A stretch of 64,000 bases of DNA from Siphonodentalium dalli (Eukaryota > Mollusca > Scaphopoda > Gadilida > Siphonodentaliidae): NCBI GenBank assembly GCA_032622095.1, contig CP136068.1:151369151-151433150 (forward strand), written 5' to 3'. Each line of letters begins with the position of its first letter. Positions within the stretch are counted from its first letter, which is position 1. The notes beneath the pieces were generated by a model. The model did no database searches. It saw only the letters and a program-made list of their open reading frames with translations, and was not told the origin of the DNA. The translations under genes were made by a program, and so were the position numbers. Positions 35,361 to 46,009 of this stretch are shown here, piece after piece.

Positions 35361-37957
35361 ATGAATGCCCAACAAAGTTCCTTGCCAAGCATTTCAACAC
35401 CGTCAACGTTTCCTGTGTGTTTCGAAAACTCACCAATGTCACAATCAAATGCTTTCTTTCGGATGCATGGCTGCAATGTTGAACAAACGAGTGGCACAAT
35501 CAACCATGTTTGTGAAATGGGTGCGGACACTATGTGTAATTTTGTGGTAGCGACACTTACATCTATCTGCTCACCGAGTGCAACGAACTCTTTGTGCAAT
35601 AATGCCGGCTTCATTGACTCACCTGTTCTCGCCAGTACTGACTCGTGCATGCTTGGTTCCGCTGCAACATGCAAAGTAGACTTACCTGTATGTAGTGATG
35701 TTCCGCCATCGGCCGATAATAGCCCATCGAATATTAATCGTACCTCGCAGTTGAACATCAGCTTTTACCGATTGTCAAAACACGCTTTAATAAACGTACG
35801 CAATACAACCATAGTATCGAATGTAAAACACAGTTGTAACAGCCTAAAAAGAAGCTATCATCCAAAAGTCTGATAATGATTATATATAAGCATGGCAATA
35901 CAACTGCCAGACATATCCCGTGTAATATGAAGTTATTGGTTCAATCGCGTGGACACGAAATAGATTCAAAGAAAGCTTAAACAGCTGACCTCATTACAAT
36001 ATAGTTTTCTGTTGAGCATGTGCCGTGCTGTGACGTCACATGCCATTTCAATAATTTGAAGCACACGCGGAATGAATTAGTACAGTCGCGATCAGAACTG
36101 TCTTCAATAACGATCAGAACTGTCTTCAATAACGACCAATGTGAGGAGGGGTTATTGGCTTTTTCATCGCTAGGGGACAATATGGTGAAGTAGTCCCAAA
36201 TTGCACTTGTTTTTTTTTCGCTCTGCGAGTCGCCATTGTTATAGTGATGCTCTCATTACAAGTTACAGTGTACGCAATGAAATATGCTTAGCTCTAATTT
36301 GAACTTGGAGGCGGTCTCACGAAACAAAAATTGAGTAGGCGGAACTATAAAAGCTTCCCAGTTGTTAAAAGACAAAAGGTGTGACCAATGGGAATTTTGC
36401 AAATATGACAGCAATTATTATCCATCAATCTAAATTTAATTAATAATCATCGCCATTCCATACAATTTCGCGACTTACAAGTATTCAATCAAGGCTTTTA
36501 CAGCGCGTTCAAGTGTTCCCCATACAGTCATAATGTTAAGAGTCGGCACCTTTGATCTCTTTGTCAAACAACTACCGGTATACATGAAAGGCAGCGCACA
36601 ACTGAATTCGGCGGAAATACTTTTGCGACAGTGTGTATATACTTCTTTGATGTTTTTGGCTTTGAAACTATACCAAGATAGGGAGAGCAATGAGTGTATA
36701 TAGATCCATTATGGGAACAAACACAATATATATAAACATCGGAATCGGAAATCGCCCTTGTGCCTCCAGTTATCGGAAATCGGCCCGATGGGCTTTTTCA
36801 TTATCGGAACATCACTACTTGTAGGTTGTAGCGAGTATCATTTGGACACAAACAATATGGAATGTTCAGCCAGTGTGGCTGCAACGAAATATGCTGATGA
36901 TGTACCACCCTCACTTCCTGACTGTCAAGTTGAGACCAAGACTGGAAGTCTGTTGAATTCCCCTTGGCACAGTGAAGATCCTGGAGATGACTTGGACGCG
37001 GACACTGAATGGCGACCTGAAAATCCGTGTGCAGAAAATCTAAATCTGTGCGCACACTCATGGAGACAAAATTAGGTCCACTCTGTAAAAAACGCTGCAA
37101 CTGTAACGATTTATCATAGGGGGACAGAGAACACATTTCGAACACATAACTATTTTCTCTTGTCAAAAGACAGCCCCTTAAAGATGGACCGGAGAGAACT
37201 GGGACCAAGAAGAAGTTTTTGTTATTTGTATAGTTTGAGGAAAAATGACGTCTTGTATAATGTTTGCAAGACCATGTTTTTGACAACATTAGGAATTGGC
37301 GAGCGAACAGTATACACATGGCTCAGCAAATCCGACGATGGTTTGCCCATAATGACACCACCTGGTAAAAGGTGTAAACAAAATGATAGATGTGAAATTG
37401 CAGAAAGAAGAGCCAAGCATTTTTTCAACTCACTCGCTAAATTGGAATCGCATTATTGTAGATCGTCGTCGCATAAATTGTACTTGGAGCCTATATACCG
37501 GTGTTTCGCCGACCTGTATGTGGTTTAGAAGCAGACTGTTGATAGCGAAGGAGGACACATTTGTATTCGGACAAGCCTTCAGATTTTATTTGGTGACATG
37601 AATCTTTCATTACATCGTCCAAAGAAAGATCAGTGTCACAGTGTGATCAATGTTGTGTATATATAAGGCGGGTAACTTGGATGAACAGTCTTATGTAAGT
37701 CATCAAGTCTGGAAAAAGAGGGCCCACAAAGAGAAGGACCTTGACAAGACGAGAGCAATCAATGACAGCAACATTCATGTGCTAACAGTTTATAAACAAT
37801 CAGTGTTACTTGCCCCTTTATTAAAGGCGAGTACCATGTACTATAAAACAAAATTAAATTGCCACAACTACCGGTATACAATCTATGACCTGGCGACAAA
37901 ACAAGCATTCATATATTTTTGGAACGAATGCGAGGAATGTTTCATACGGGCACCTTA
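35361..37957 (+). pseudogene. Decayed gene of a widespread transposon-like invertebrate family
   Basis: The + strand shows successive fragments, in order, of a protein type I recognise from many arthropod and mollusc genomes, where it is multi-copy and unnamed. A Ser/Cys-rich N-terminal region lies at 35361-35692 and continues in the same frame at 36826-37075 (EDPGDDLDADTEW...). KKRCNC lies near 37090. CKTMFLTTLGIGERTVYTWL is at about 37267. ESHYCRSSSHKLYLEPIYRC is at about 37443. RPKKDQC is at about 37617. A long C-terminal segment (YVSHQVWKKRAHKEKD ... LLAPLLKASTMYYKTKL ... YFWNECE) runs 37690-37935. Stops and frame changes lie between these pieces. It is split by a hAT-like element (35693-36817) and a piggyBac-like MITE (37959-38331). 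Function is unknown; it may derive from a transposon. Confidence 0.7.
35693..36817. mobile_element. hAT-like element inserted in the decayed gene
   Basis: The ends are TAGTGATGTTCCG (left) and CGGAACATCACTA (right, spelled 'atcggaacatcacta'), with CGATGGGC / GCCCATCG subterminal blocks. Flanks CCTGTATG (35685-35692) and CTTGTAGG (36818-36825) agree at 6 of 8 bases, a decayed 8-bp duplication. Removing element and duplication brings the two halves of the interrupted open frame into the same frame. No transposase. Confidence 0.75.
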
Positions 37958-37958
37958 A

Positions 37959-38331
37959 CCCTTTACCCAACAAACCGGCCAAATAAAGCTTCAACAGCCT
38001 AAAATATCTTCGGTCTGTCTCAAATAGAACCATACAAATATGGATATCATTGGAACCGGCTCCTTGACCACATTGTGATAGTTACAGTTATGCCCTGTGC
38101 CAATGCATTCTCTTATATATGCGAGTCGACCATAGGTCGCCTCGCATATATAAGAGAATGCATTGGCCTAAAAAAAATCTTTTTTTACAATTTTTTCTTA
38201 CATTCTTTAACAATTTTATAATTTTTAATGTGTTAAGCCAATGCATTCTCTTATATATGCGAGGCGACCTATGGTCGACTCGCATATATAAGAGAATGCA
38301 TTGGCACAGGGCCCTTCTGTTGGGTAAAGGG
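37959..38331 (-). mobile_element. piggyBac-like MITE copy 5
   Basis: TTAA flanks at 37955-37958 and 38332-38335. Both hairpins are present. One GGCCAAAACC unit near the left end is missing compared with copy 4. It truncates the 35361-37957 pseudogene at its C-terminal part. Confidence 0.88.
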
Positions 38332-38693
38332 TTAATAATCATGCTGGCTCGAAAGGGTGGATTATGATGGAACCAAACATCTTTAACAATAACATGACAG
38401 CAAAGGGCATTAATGCAAAAAGACTGGAAAATCACAAAGGAGTAAGTTAAAGTAGCATTATATTATAAGTTCGATATCTGATTTTCTTATTATTTCAACC
38501 ATTTCCTTCCAGTTAACATTTAGAATTTTGTTACATCAGCTATCTAATCTCAACTTTGGATATGCCTGCATAATGATATCATAAATTGTTTATCACTCAG
38601 AGGTTGGTTTATCAGATATTAAATCCACAAAAAACATCACCAATAGCAATTTTTGGGCATTTGAATAGTTCAATGCTAGCTAAAATATATTAA

Positions 38694-39105
38694 CCCTTTA
38701 CCCAACAGAACGGCCCTGTGCCAATACATTCTCTTATATATGCGAGTCGACCATAGGTCGCCTCGCATATATAAGAGAATGCATTGGCTTAACACATATT
38801 AAAAATGATAAAATTGTCAAAGAATGTAGAAAAATATTATAAAAATTGTTATAAAATGTAAGAATTTTTTTTAAATTGTTAAAGAATGTAAGAAAAATGG
38901 TAAAAAGTGTTAAAAAAATTTTTTTTAGGCCAATGCATTCTCTTATATATGCGAGGCGACCTATGGTCGACTCGCATATATAAGAGAATGCATTGGCACA
39001 GGGCATAACTGTAACCATCACAATGTGGTCAATGAGCCGGTTCCAATGATATCCATATTTGTATGGTTTTATTGGCGGTTTTTGGCCGGTTTGTTGGGTA
39101 AAGGG
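38694..39105 (+). mobile_element. piggyBac-like MITE copy 6
   Basis: TTAA flanks at 38690-38693 and 39106-39109. Orientation as copies 1 and 2. The AT-rich spacer between the two hairpins is expanded to about 135 nt by repeats of 'aaattgttaaagaatgtaag'. The right arm has a deletion of the 'gagacagaccgaagat' region. Confidence 0.88.
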
Positions 39106-39835
39106 TTAACATTCAGTCCAATATATTCTTGATAGATTTACAAACAACTTTATCATTCACATAACTCATTTTCTGAACCATAATAATATCATTTAAATTA
39201 TTTCCGATATAAACATAATTTTAAATTTTTTTTTACTATTTCTCATTTCAGAATTTTGAAAAAGACTCCCAGAAAAGAAGACTGAGACTGCATGCATCGC
39301 CAGTGGAATTGACATATCCTAAACAATTTATAAGCTAGGGGCTACCCACATGGTGCTTGAGACAGAAATCAATTTGCATTAAACATGGACATGATAGTGA
39401 CAGCTAACATAAATTCTTGATACATATATACTCAAAATTGTTCATTTCACGAATATAAAATTGTTATCACTGAAAAACGATAGCAAAGCTCACCTGAAGT
39501 GTCTCTCCTCTGTGCCCAATATCCCGCCAGCGCTGTCACTGATCGCCTCTCCTTTCTTCGGTTCATACAATTACAATACCATCACCTCTAAAACACTTCC
39601 TTCTTGTCCAACATTTTTACGCACTGCCCTTACACTTTGGCAGTGTGGTTACAGTGTCTTTGCAGTGTGGTTGCAGTGTTGGCCTCTAGCCACCAAGCAG
39701 TGCGACACTGCAATCGAGGTACCTATATGGCAGTGTCCTTGAAGTGTTGCCAGCAGTGTCCTTACAGTGTCTTTGCAGTGTGGTTGCAGTGTCGTTTCAA
39801 ATATGTAAATGAGTGCTGCAGTGTTGGTACCCGCA

Positions 39836-40345
39836 GTGTGGTTACAGTGTCCTACCTGAAGTGTGGTTACAGTGTCCTACCTGAAGTGTGGTTACAGTGT
39901 CCTACCTGAAGTGTGGTTACAGTGTCCTACCTGAAGTGTGGTTACAGTGTCCTACCTGCAGCGTGGTTACAGTGTCCCACCTGAAGTGTGGTTACAGTGT
40001 CCTACCTGCAGCGTGGTTACAGTGTCCCACCTGAAGTGTGGTTACAGTGTCCCACCTGAAGTGTGGTTACAGTGTCCTACCTGCAGCGTGGTTACAGTGT
40101 CCCACCTGAAGTGTGGTTACAGTGTCCCACCTGAAGTGTGGTTACAGTGTCCTACCTGAAGTGTGGTTACAGTGTCCTACCTGAAGTGTGGTTACAGTGT
40201 CCTACCTGCAGCGTGGTTACAGTGTCCTACCTGAAGTGTGGTTACAGTGTCCCACCTGAAGTGTGGTTACAGTGTCCTACCTGCAGCGTGGTTACAGTGT
40301 CCTACCTGAAGTGTGGTTACAGTGTCTTTGCAGTGTTGTTGCAGT
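39836..40345. repeat. 25-bp minisatellite, about 20 units
   Basis: Unit built from GTGTGGTTACAGTGTCC plus (T/C)ACCTG(A/C)A. Two unit subtypes (ending CTGAA or CTGCA, with TACC or CACC) alternate in higher-order blocks. The long open frames seen here are by-products of the repeat period. Confidence 0.9.
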
Positions 40346-40589
40346 GTCCTGCAGTATTGTTGCAGTGTCCGACCTGCAGTGTGGTTACAGTGTCCTATTG
40401 GTTAATTCCTACAGTACCTTTCCAATATCGGTCACACTTATATTACCTGGAACATCATATGCACGTCCATGGAGATAGAGAAAGAGCAATGAAATTAGAA
40501 ACAAAATTATTTAATTTTTATACATATTCAACAGCCAACATAATGCCATAGCTATTTCATTCCAAAATAAACATTGAAAAACAAAAACA

Positions 40590-40592
<3 letters not shown>

Positions 40593-40640
<48 letters not shown>
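40593..40640. repeat. Poly-C tract of about 48 bases
   Basis: An uninterrupted run of C, directly after 'aaaacataa'. Shorter C runs (9-16) occur at 33480, 58887, 59078, 61729 and 61918. The length may be a sequencing or assembly estimate. Confidence 0.9.
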
Positions 40641-40641
<1 letters not shown>

Positions 40642-41257
40642 ACGCATCGGTTTGAAATTAACATAATGTCCATGATTATTCGTACATGAGACAAAATCAG
40701 TGAATCTGAATTAATTATTACAGTTTAATATACATGTAACTTTCCTTAATTCCTCAATCGCGCCACGCTGACTTTATAAGTGTTATGCCAAATAGATATG
40801 AAAGAGATTAGTCAAATGTTTAACAAAATGTGGACAGAGTATGGGCTGCAAACTACAAAAAGTGTCAGATTTGTCAACATGTACCTGTGTGGTCTTATTT
40901 GTATAACTTTTTATTTTATCACACATACTACAGGTCATACTGCTGTCTGATCATCTTGATAATAATAATAATAATAATGATCATTGCATGCTTACATTTC
41001 ATGAAACAGACATGTCAGTATGATGTCACTAACAACAAATTATTCCAAAAAAATGCACAAGTTAAGCTACTGTGTCATTGACACTTTCATTGTTAAAAGG
41101 GGCCGTCACATAAATTAGGAGCCAATAACTCTATTTAAAATTAATACTTCTCCAGATCTAGCAGAATGTTTTCAGATTTGGCATGGAGCATTTCTATGAC
41201 ACATAGCGGCATGTACTAGTAGGTCTGCAACCGGAAACCAATGTTTTTTTGGCCTAA

Positions 41258-43045
41258 CATCCCAAGAGAAAATGTTGAGTAAAATTTGACTCAAATAACA
41301 GTAAAAAATTTAGTCAAAATTTCACTGAAATTTTACCAAAATTACACTAACAGTAAAATGGTTCCATCATTTCTTGTACTATACCATTGTTCTGTATCGC
41401 ATTTAAAATTTTCAACCCTATATAGAGCTGAGAAATCCAGTTCGATTGAGAAGGAATAACGATATATGAACTGTAAATATATTTATTGACGTCTGTCCAA
41501 ACATTGAGTCAAGTCTAAAGTTTGATGTCCTCACACACAAAGAATCTATGTGCACAACTGTACGTGCTACAGTGATCTTGCAAAGCCTTGCATCCGTAAT
41601 TTGTTAGTTTATTGCAAATAACACAGATGCACTTTCCAGAAACGGTAACTTTTTCAAAAAATCACCGAGAATGTAATCTTTTTCTTTACCATCTTTATGA
41701 CGAATTTTGACCGGCTTTTGAAACCAGGCAAATGATAACTTATTCTTAACTCCAACGTCGTCATATCGATCGCCTTCTTTCACAATTGAATTCATAACAA
41801 TCACTTTTAAAACTTCTAATTTCTTTTGAAAGAGATCGCGAACCGTGAAACTCTTTTGTTCAAAACAAAAGAATGATCGCGGCAAAAAATATCCCGAAGT
41901 CCGTCGAGTCAACGAATATCATTGGCTTGATGTCGAGCGTCGACACCAAAGGAAGCGAATCGAGCCAATGAGAAGCTACGTATTAAACCGGCATGGTGGA
42001 ACCGGTGTTGCCGAAAAAACAACCGGTGTCGCTTTGAATGACCGGACAATTTATGTCGGCCGACTGAGATCGTCGCGAATAAAATAAAAACATGCCCTTT
42101 GGAGTTTTGTATTTGAATAGACACATCGCGGCTTTTCACATTCCACACATAATATAACATCACGAACTTTGTTGGCACAGAGTAATTTTCTGTTCACGGT
42201 GTCTTTCTTAGAACAGTTTTTATTAGTGATGAGGGACGCTCTGAATCAGATGTTTCTTTACCGTACACGTCAGAAAATTGCGAATATTTGTCACTACCGA
42301 TATCCGCTGACAGTCACTCTCTATTTTTACCTGTATTTTACCAAATCCTCTCATTTGAGTAATTGAAAATGTCATCGCACAAGATATATATAGTCTTTGA
42401 TTGTGATAATATATGGACACGATCTTACCGATAATGGAAAATGTGGCCCATTGATAAATAAAAATTTCATATGCATGATTATAATATCCCTTTACTGGAA
42501 GCCATTCTCTGTGTACTATATACTGCATGCTGTTCACATTTGGGGGTCCATATTTCCATGTAGACACACTTCTTCAAGATAGAATTGAAAACACAATTTT
42601 ACTCTTTTTTCTTTTGTCCATCAAGACAATAATATGAGGTAAAATTAAAAATTTAAAACTGAAAAGTACTCAAAATCTCACTGAAAACTATTTGATCATT
42701 TTTTAGTGAAATTTTATATTTAAAACTGAAAAGTACTCAAAATCTCACTGAAAATTGTTTTATCATTTTTTAGTGAATTAATTTTATATTTAAAACTGAA
42801 AAGTACTTAAAATCTCACTGAAAACTATTTTATCATTTGAGTGAAATTTTAGTGAAATTAACTGGAAAAGTTAAAATAAATTTGAGTGAAATTTCACCGA
42901 AATTTTAGTGAAATTTCACCGAAATGGTGAAATAACCAGAAATAACACAAAAATGTGGTAATTTCACTGAATTTAACTTGATAATTTCACTGAATTTAAC
43001 TGAAATTTCACTGACATTTTTTTGGTCTCATTTTCTCTTGGGATG
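41258..43045. mobile_element. 1.8-kb DNA element with CATCCCAAGAGAAAATG ends
   Basis: Left end CATCCCAAGAGAAAATG and right end CATTTTCTCTTGGGATG are exact 17-bp inverted repeats. The subterminal regions are full of 'agtgaaattttac' / 'aatttcactgaaat' motifs. The right half holds three ~60-bp tandem units ('aaactgaaaagtactcaaaa', starts near 42656, 42721 and 42792). A minus-strand zinc-finger-like coding remnant lies inside. The target duplication is unresolved. Confidence 0.75.
41480..41912 (-). pseudogene. Zinc-finger-like ORF inside the 41.3-43.0 kb element
   Basis: The minus-strand frame 41912-41604 encodes 102 residues (SFAWFQKPVKIRHKDGKE, then DYILGDFLKKLPFLESA). A shift of one frame near 41625 continues as CVICNKLTNYGCKALQDHCS and AHRF, a CxxC...H-type zinc-binding pattern, before a stop. 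It looks like the N-terminal DNA-binding region of a transposase-type protein, frameshifted. Family not identified. The 5' region (41913-42080) is GC-rich compared with its surroundings. Confidence 0.45.
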
Positions 43046-44479
43046 GATTTATTTCAACTGAATTGACATACACAGCCACGACTGAGGGCAACTTATTTCG
43101 TCGTTGTAAAGTGACATGTGGCTTTAAAATCATTTTCAATGTTACAAGTATTTTGACAAACAAGCCATATATGTAAAGACCACATAAGGTGACTCATTCC
43201 TGCGTAAGCAATTTTTGTGAAAATAAATGAATATATCGGCCTTAAACTGATCATAATTTGATATTCATAGTCCCTGCAGTATCATTGCCGAGTTGTCTGA
43301 TGTTAATAAAGTCCATGCAGTGTGGTTACAGTGTTGTCTGATTCTGATATTTTATTCTATAAAGTTCATGCAGTGTGGTTGCAGTGTTGTCTGATTTTAA
43401 TAAAGTCCATGCAGTGTGGTAGCAGTGTTGTCTGATTCTGATATTTTATTCTATAAAGTCTATGAAGTGTTGTTGCAGTGTTGTCTGATTTTAATAAAGT
43501 CCATGCAGTGTGGTAGCAGTGTTGTCTGATTTTAATAAAGGTCATGCAGTGTGGTTGCAGTGTTGTCTGATTCTGACATGTTATTCTATAAAGTCTATGC
43601 AGTGTTGTTGCAGTGTTGTCTGTTCTATCCGCAGTGTTGTTGCAGTGTCCTCTACATGGCAGTGTTGTTGCAGTGTTACACTGCAAAGACACTTCAAGGA
43701 CACTGCATGGTGGAGTGTCACACTGCAAAAGTGTAAGGGTGACGTCACTTCCGGAACGAACGAGAACTCTTCAACCAGGAAGTTAAAGTTATGTACACGA
43801 TTCAAGTTAACAATCACTTCATAATTGTGACATACACGACGGCGTCCGTGAATTTTCAAATTGAAATGTTATATATGGTAAGGCAAATTATGTATGGCAT
43901 TATGTTGTCATAAAAATCTAACTGGTTTCCGCCGTCCACTCTGTTTAATTCAAAAACTACATTATATAGGGTCTTCGCGACCTCAAAATATAATTCTGAT
44001 TTTTTTCTAACTTGTCCATCAAACACAAAATTATGTAAGATATCTACACTTAAGTTCACAATTTATACCATTTTCAATTAAAATATCAATATAGTATAAA
44101 TTAGTTAACATTAACACCAACCAGCAAACCTGAAACTACATACACCATCTTATTTTCTTATTGTGTTATTTATTGAGGGGCAGCAGGAAGATGGTCGGTA
44201 GGTCATGCTGCTCCTGTACAATACTATTAACTCATATATCAATGCTTTGTTATTTATTCTTATTTATTGTACAAATAAACATCTACATCTACATCTAATT
44301 GTTTTGTTATTTCTAGCATCTCCAGAATGGATATCGAATTTTTATGACACCACACATATTCCGATGCATCCTGCATAGAGTTATCCCTCACTTACATGCA
44401 GTATAGGTAACTCTATGGAAACAGGCCATCATTTCACCATAATCTTTAGCATTCGGGGACCAATTTAAGGATTCAAGAC

Positions 44480-44830
44480 ACGGCCCGTAAGGCTTCATAT
44501 AAGCTTTCATCATTTGCATATAAGGCTTCGAAGCCTTAAATATAAGCCTTCAAAGCCTTATATGCAAATTATGAAGTCTTATTTAGCATTCAAGTGCTTA
44601 TTGGAACTGACAAGCCCTCAATAGGGCCGACTTATTTAAATGAGCTAAACCCTCGAAGGCATAATAAGCCTTTGAGTGCTTATGGGAGTGCTTGGCTCAT
44701 TTAAATAAGTCGGCCCTATTGAGGGCTAAATTCTGTTTTGAGTGCTTATTTTGCCTGTAACTGGCCCATTGCATTGATCGAGACAAGGATTCATTTAAGA
44801 TTTCATTTGTAAGCATTCGAATCCTTCCTG
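44480..44830. repeat. Palindromic AAGCCTTA / 'gtgctta' repeat region with a perfect 32-bp inverted repeat
   Basis: The arms GCCCTCAATAGGGCCGACTT... (44614-44645) and its exact reverse complement (44695-44726) surround about 49 nt. Upstream and downstream, AAGGCTT, AAGCCTTA and GTGCTTA motifs recur in both orientations. A fold-back element is likely, but boundaries are uncertain. Confidence 0.6.
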
Positions 44831-44991
44831 AATGCTTACCGAGGGCTTGTGATTTCAGTAAGGGATATCCTTGCACCATCTGCAACTCATTCGATAAAAG
44901 ATTAGAGATTAAAATGCGCTTTGCGTTCTGTCTGTATCCACTCTCCAAATTGAGCTACAGTGTCATTGACACTTTCATCTTATATTTTCAG

Positions 44992-45206
44992 CTTTCAACA
45001 GGAGAATGAAAAGATGGAAAGAGTTTCAAGATCCTACTAAAATTAAATATGTTTCAAAAAAGCTGTATATTATTATACCAAAGACTTGCAGAACACAACA
45101 ATCTTTTGATTATTGTACTGAAGTAAAAGCACTTAAATTATGTACTCATGGTGTCGGCGGGCGGCCATATGACATGCAGGTCTATTCCATCACTGAAGGT
45201 GACAAG
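44992..45206 (+). CDS. STING: STING domain copy 2, exon A
   Basis: A 215-nt exon after the acceptor tatattttcag (phase 1), ending in phase 0 at the donor GTAACT. It encodes about 71 residues: FNRRMKRWKEFQD (helix after the GLAW helix), KKLYIIIPKTC (the RLYILLPLDC strand), and a lid region GGRPYDMQVYSI. The RPY triplet (codons 45162-45170) corresponds to human R238-V-Y240, whose side chains hold the cyclic dinucleotide under the lid. It splices from 32042 without any gap relative to human STING and onward to 58596. The 3' end of a TTGAGC-family repeat stops only about 13 bp before the exon, so that repeat supplies part of the splice acceptor tract. Confidence 0.9.
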
Positions 45207-46009
45207 GTAACTGTTTACTTGTTAAAGGATTTATTCGGTCTAGAAACTACAAAACGCAATCGGAAAGCCCTCCCTGTTGTGATTAAAATGACCCAAGTCC
45301 CATTCCGATCGCAAAATAAATAACCCATAAAATAAATAAATAATACCACCACCGGTATTCGGAGAATTCTGTGACTTGCCCACGAGTGACATAGTTGTGG
45401 GCAAACAAATTAAAAACACAGATTCTGAGCCAGGGTTTATATTGTGCCGACAACGATTACGTAATCGTAGTCAGTCGATACTAAAATGCGGAATCTGTGT
45501 GCGCGCGCAGTGTATATATAGATTGCATCGCTATGCGATGAGTTATTTCAGTAAATCAAGATAGCATGATTCACTTTGGAAGTCATTATCGTATAGCAGA
45601 CCATATACTTATATTAATAAAGTTAAAGTAGCGTATCTGATAGTCGTTTTGCAGCAATTGATGACATGTCGTCGCGTGTTTGGTTTGTTGATTCAATGTT
45701 TACTATAGTGCTAAATTTGATAGTCACTCAGCGACTATTCATCATGCAGTGTCAACCGGCGAAATTGTTTACACTATAAAATGGACCCAAAGTGAGTGGT
45801 AATGGCAGCAGACGATCGCATCAACTTTATCATAAGAAGCTCCCAAACGTTATAAAAACACTGGATGGAACTATCTATCAGGTGTTTCATTTGTTGTTCT
45901 TTGTAAGTTATTTCTAAATTCTCAATTATTCATATATTAGAATGCCATCATGCCACATACAGATCACCATTATTAAGTACCCCCAAAAAGACAACACAGT
46001 GCGTAATTT

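Larger units (their letters stand above)
39627..43739. mobile_element. Candidate 4.1-kb element with CCCTTACACTTT ends
   Basis: Inverted ends of 21 bp: CCCTTACACTTTGGCAGTGT on the left, and its near-exact reverse complement ending GTGTAAGGG at 43739 on the right (one mismatch). Both subterminal regions are built of GCAGTGTGGTT(G/A)CAGTG repeats (39640-40400 and 43310-43700). The target duplication is not clear (TG on both sides at most). A second element (41258-43045) lies inside. No transposase was recognised. Confidence 0.5.

Noticed and set aside
35327-35758. Minus-strand open frames overlapping 35361-35873 and 36801-37319
   Set aside because: They mirror the + strand frame of the decayed gene family, whose motifs (CKTMFLTTLGI, ESHYCR) read only on the + strand.
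39604-40551. Regular repeats resembling a CRISPR array, plus long open frames
   Set aside because: The 25-bp units are contiguous with no unique spacers, and the genome is eukaryotic. The open frames repeat with the minisatellite period.
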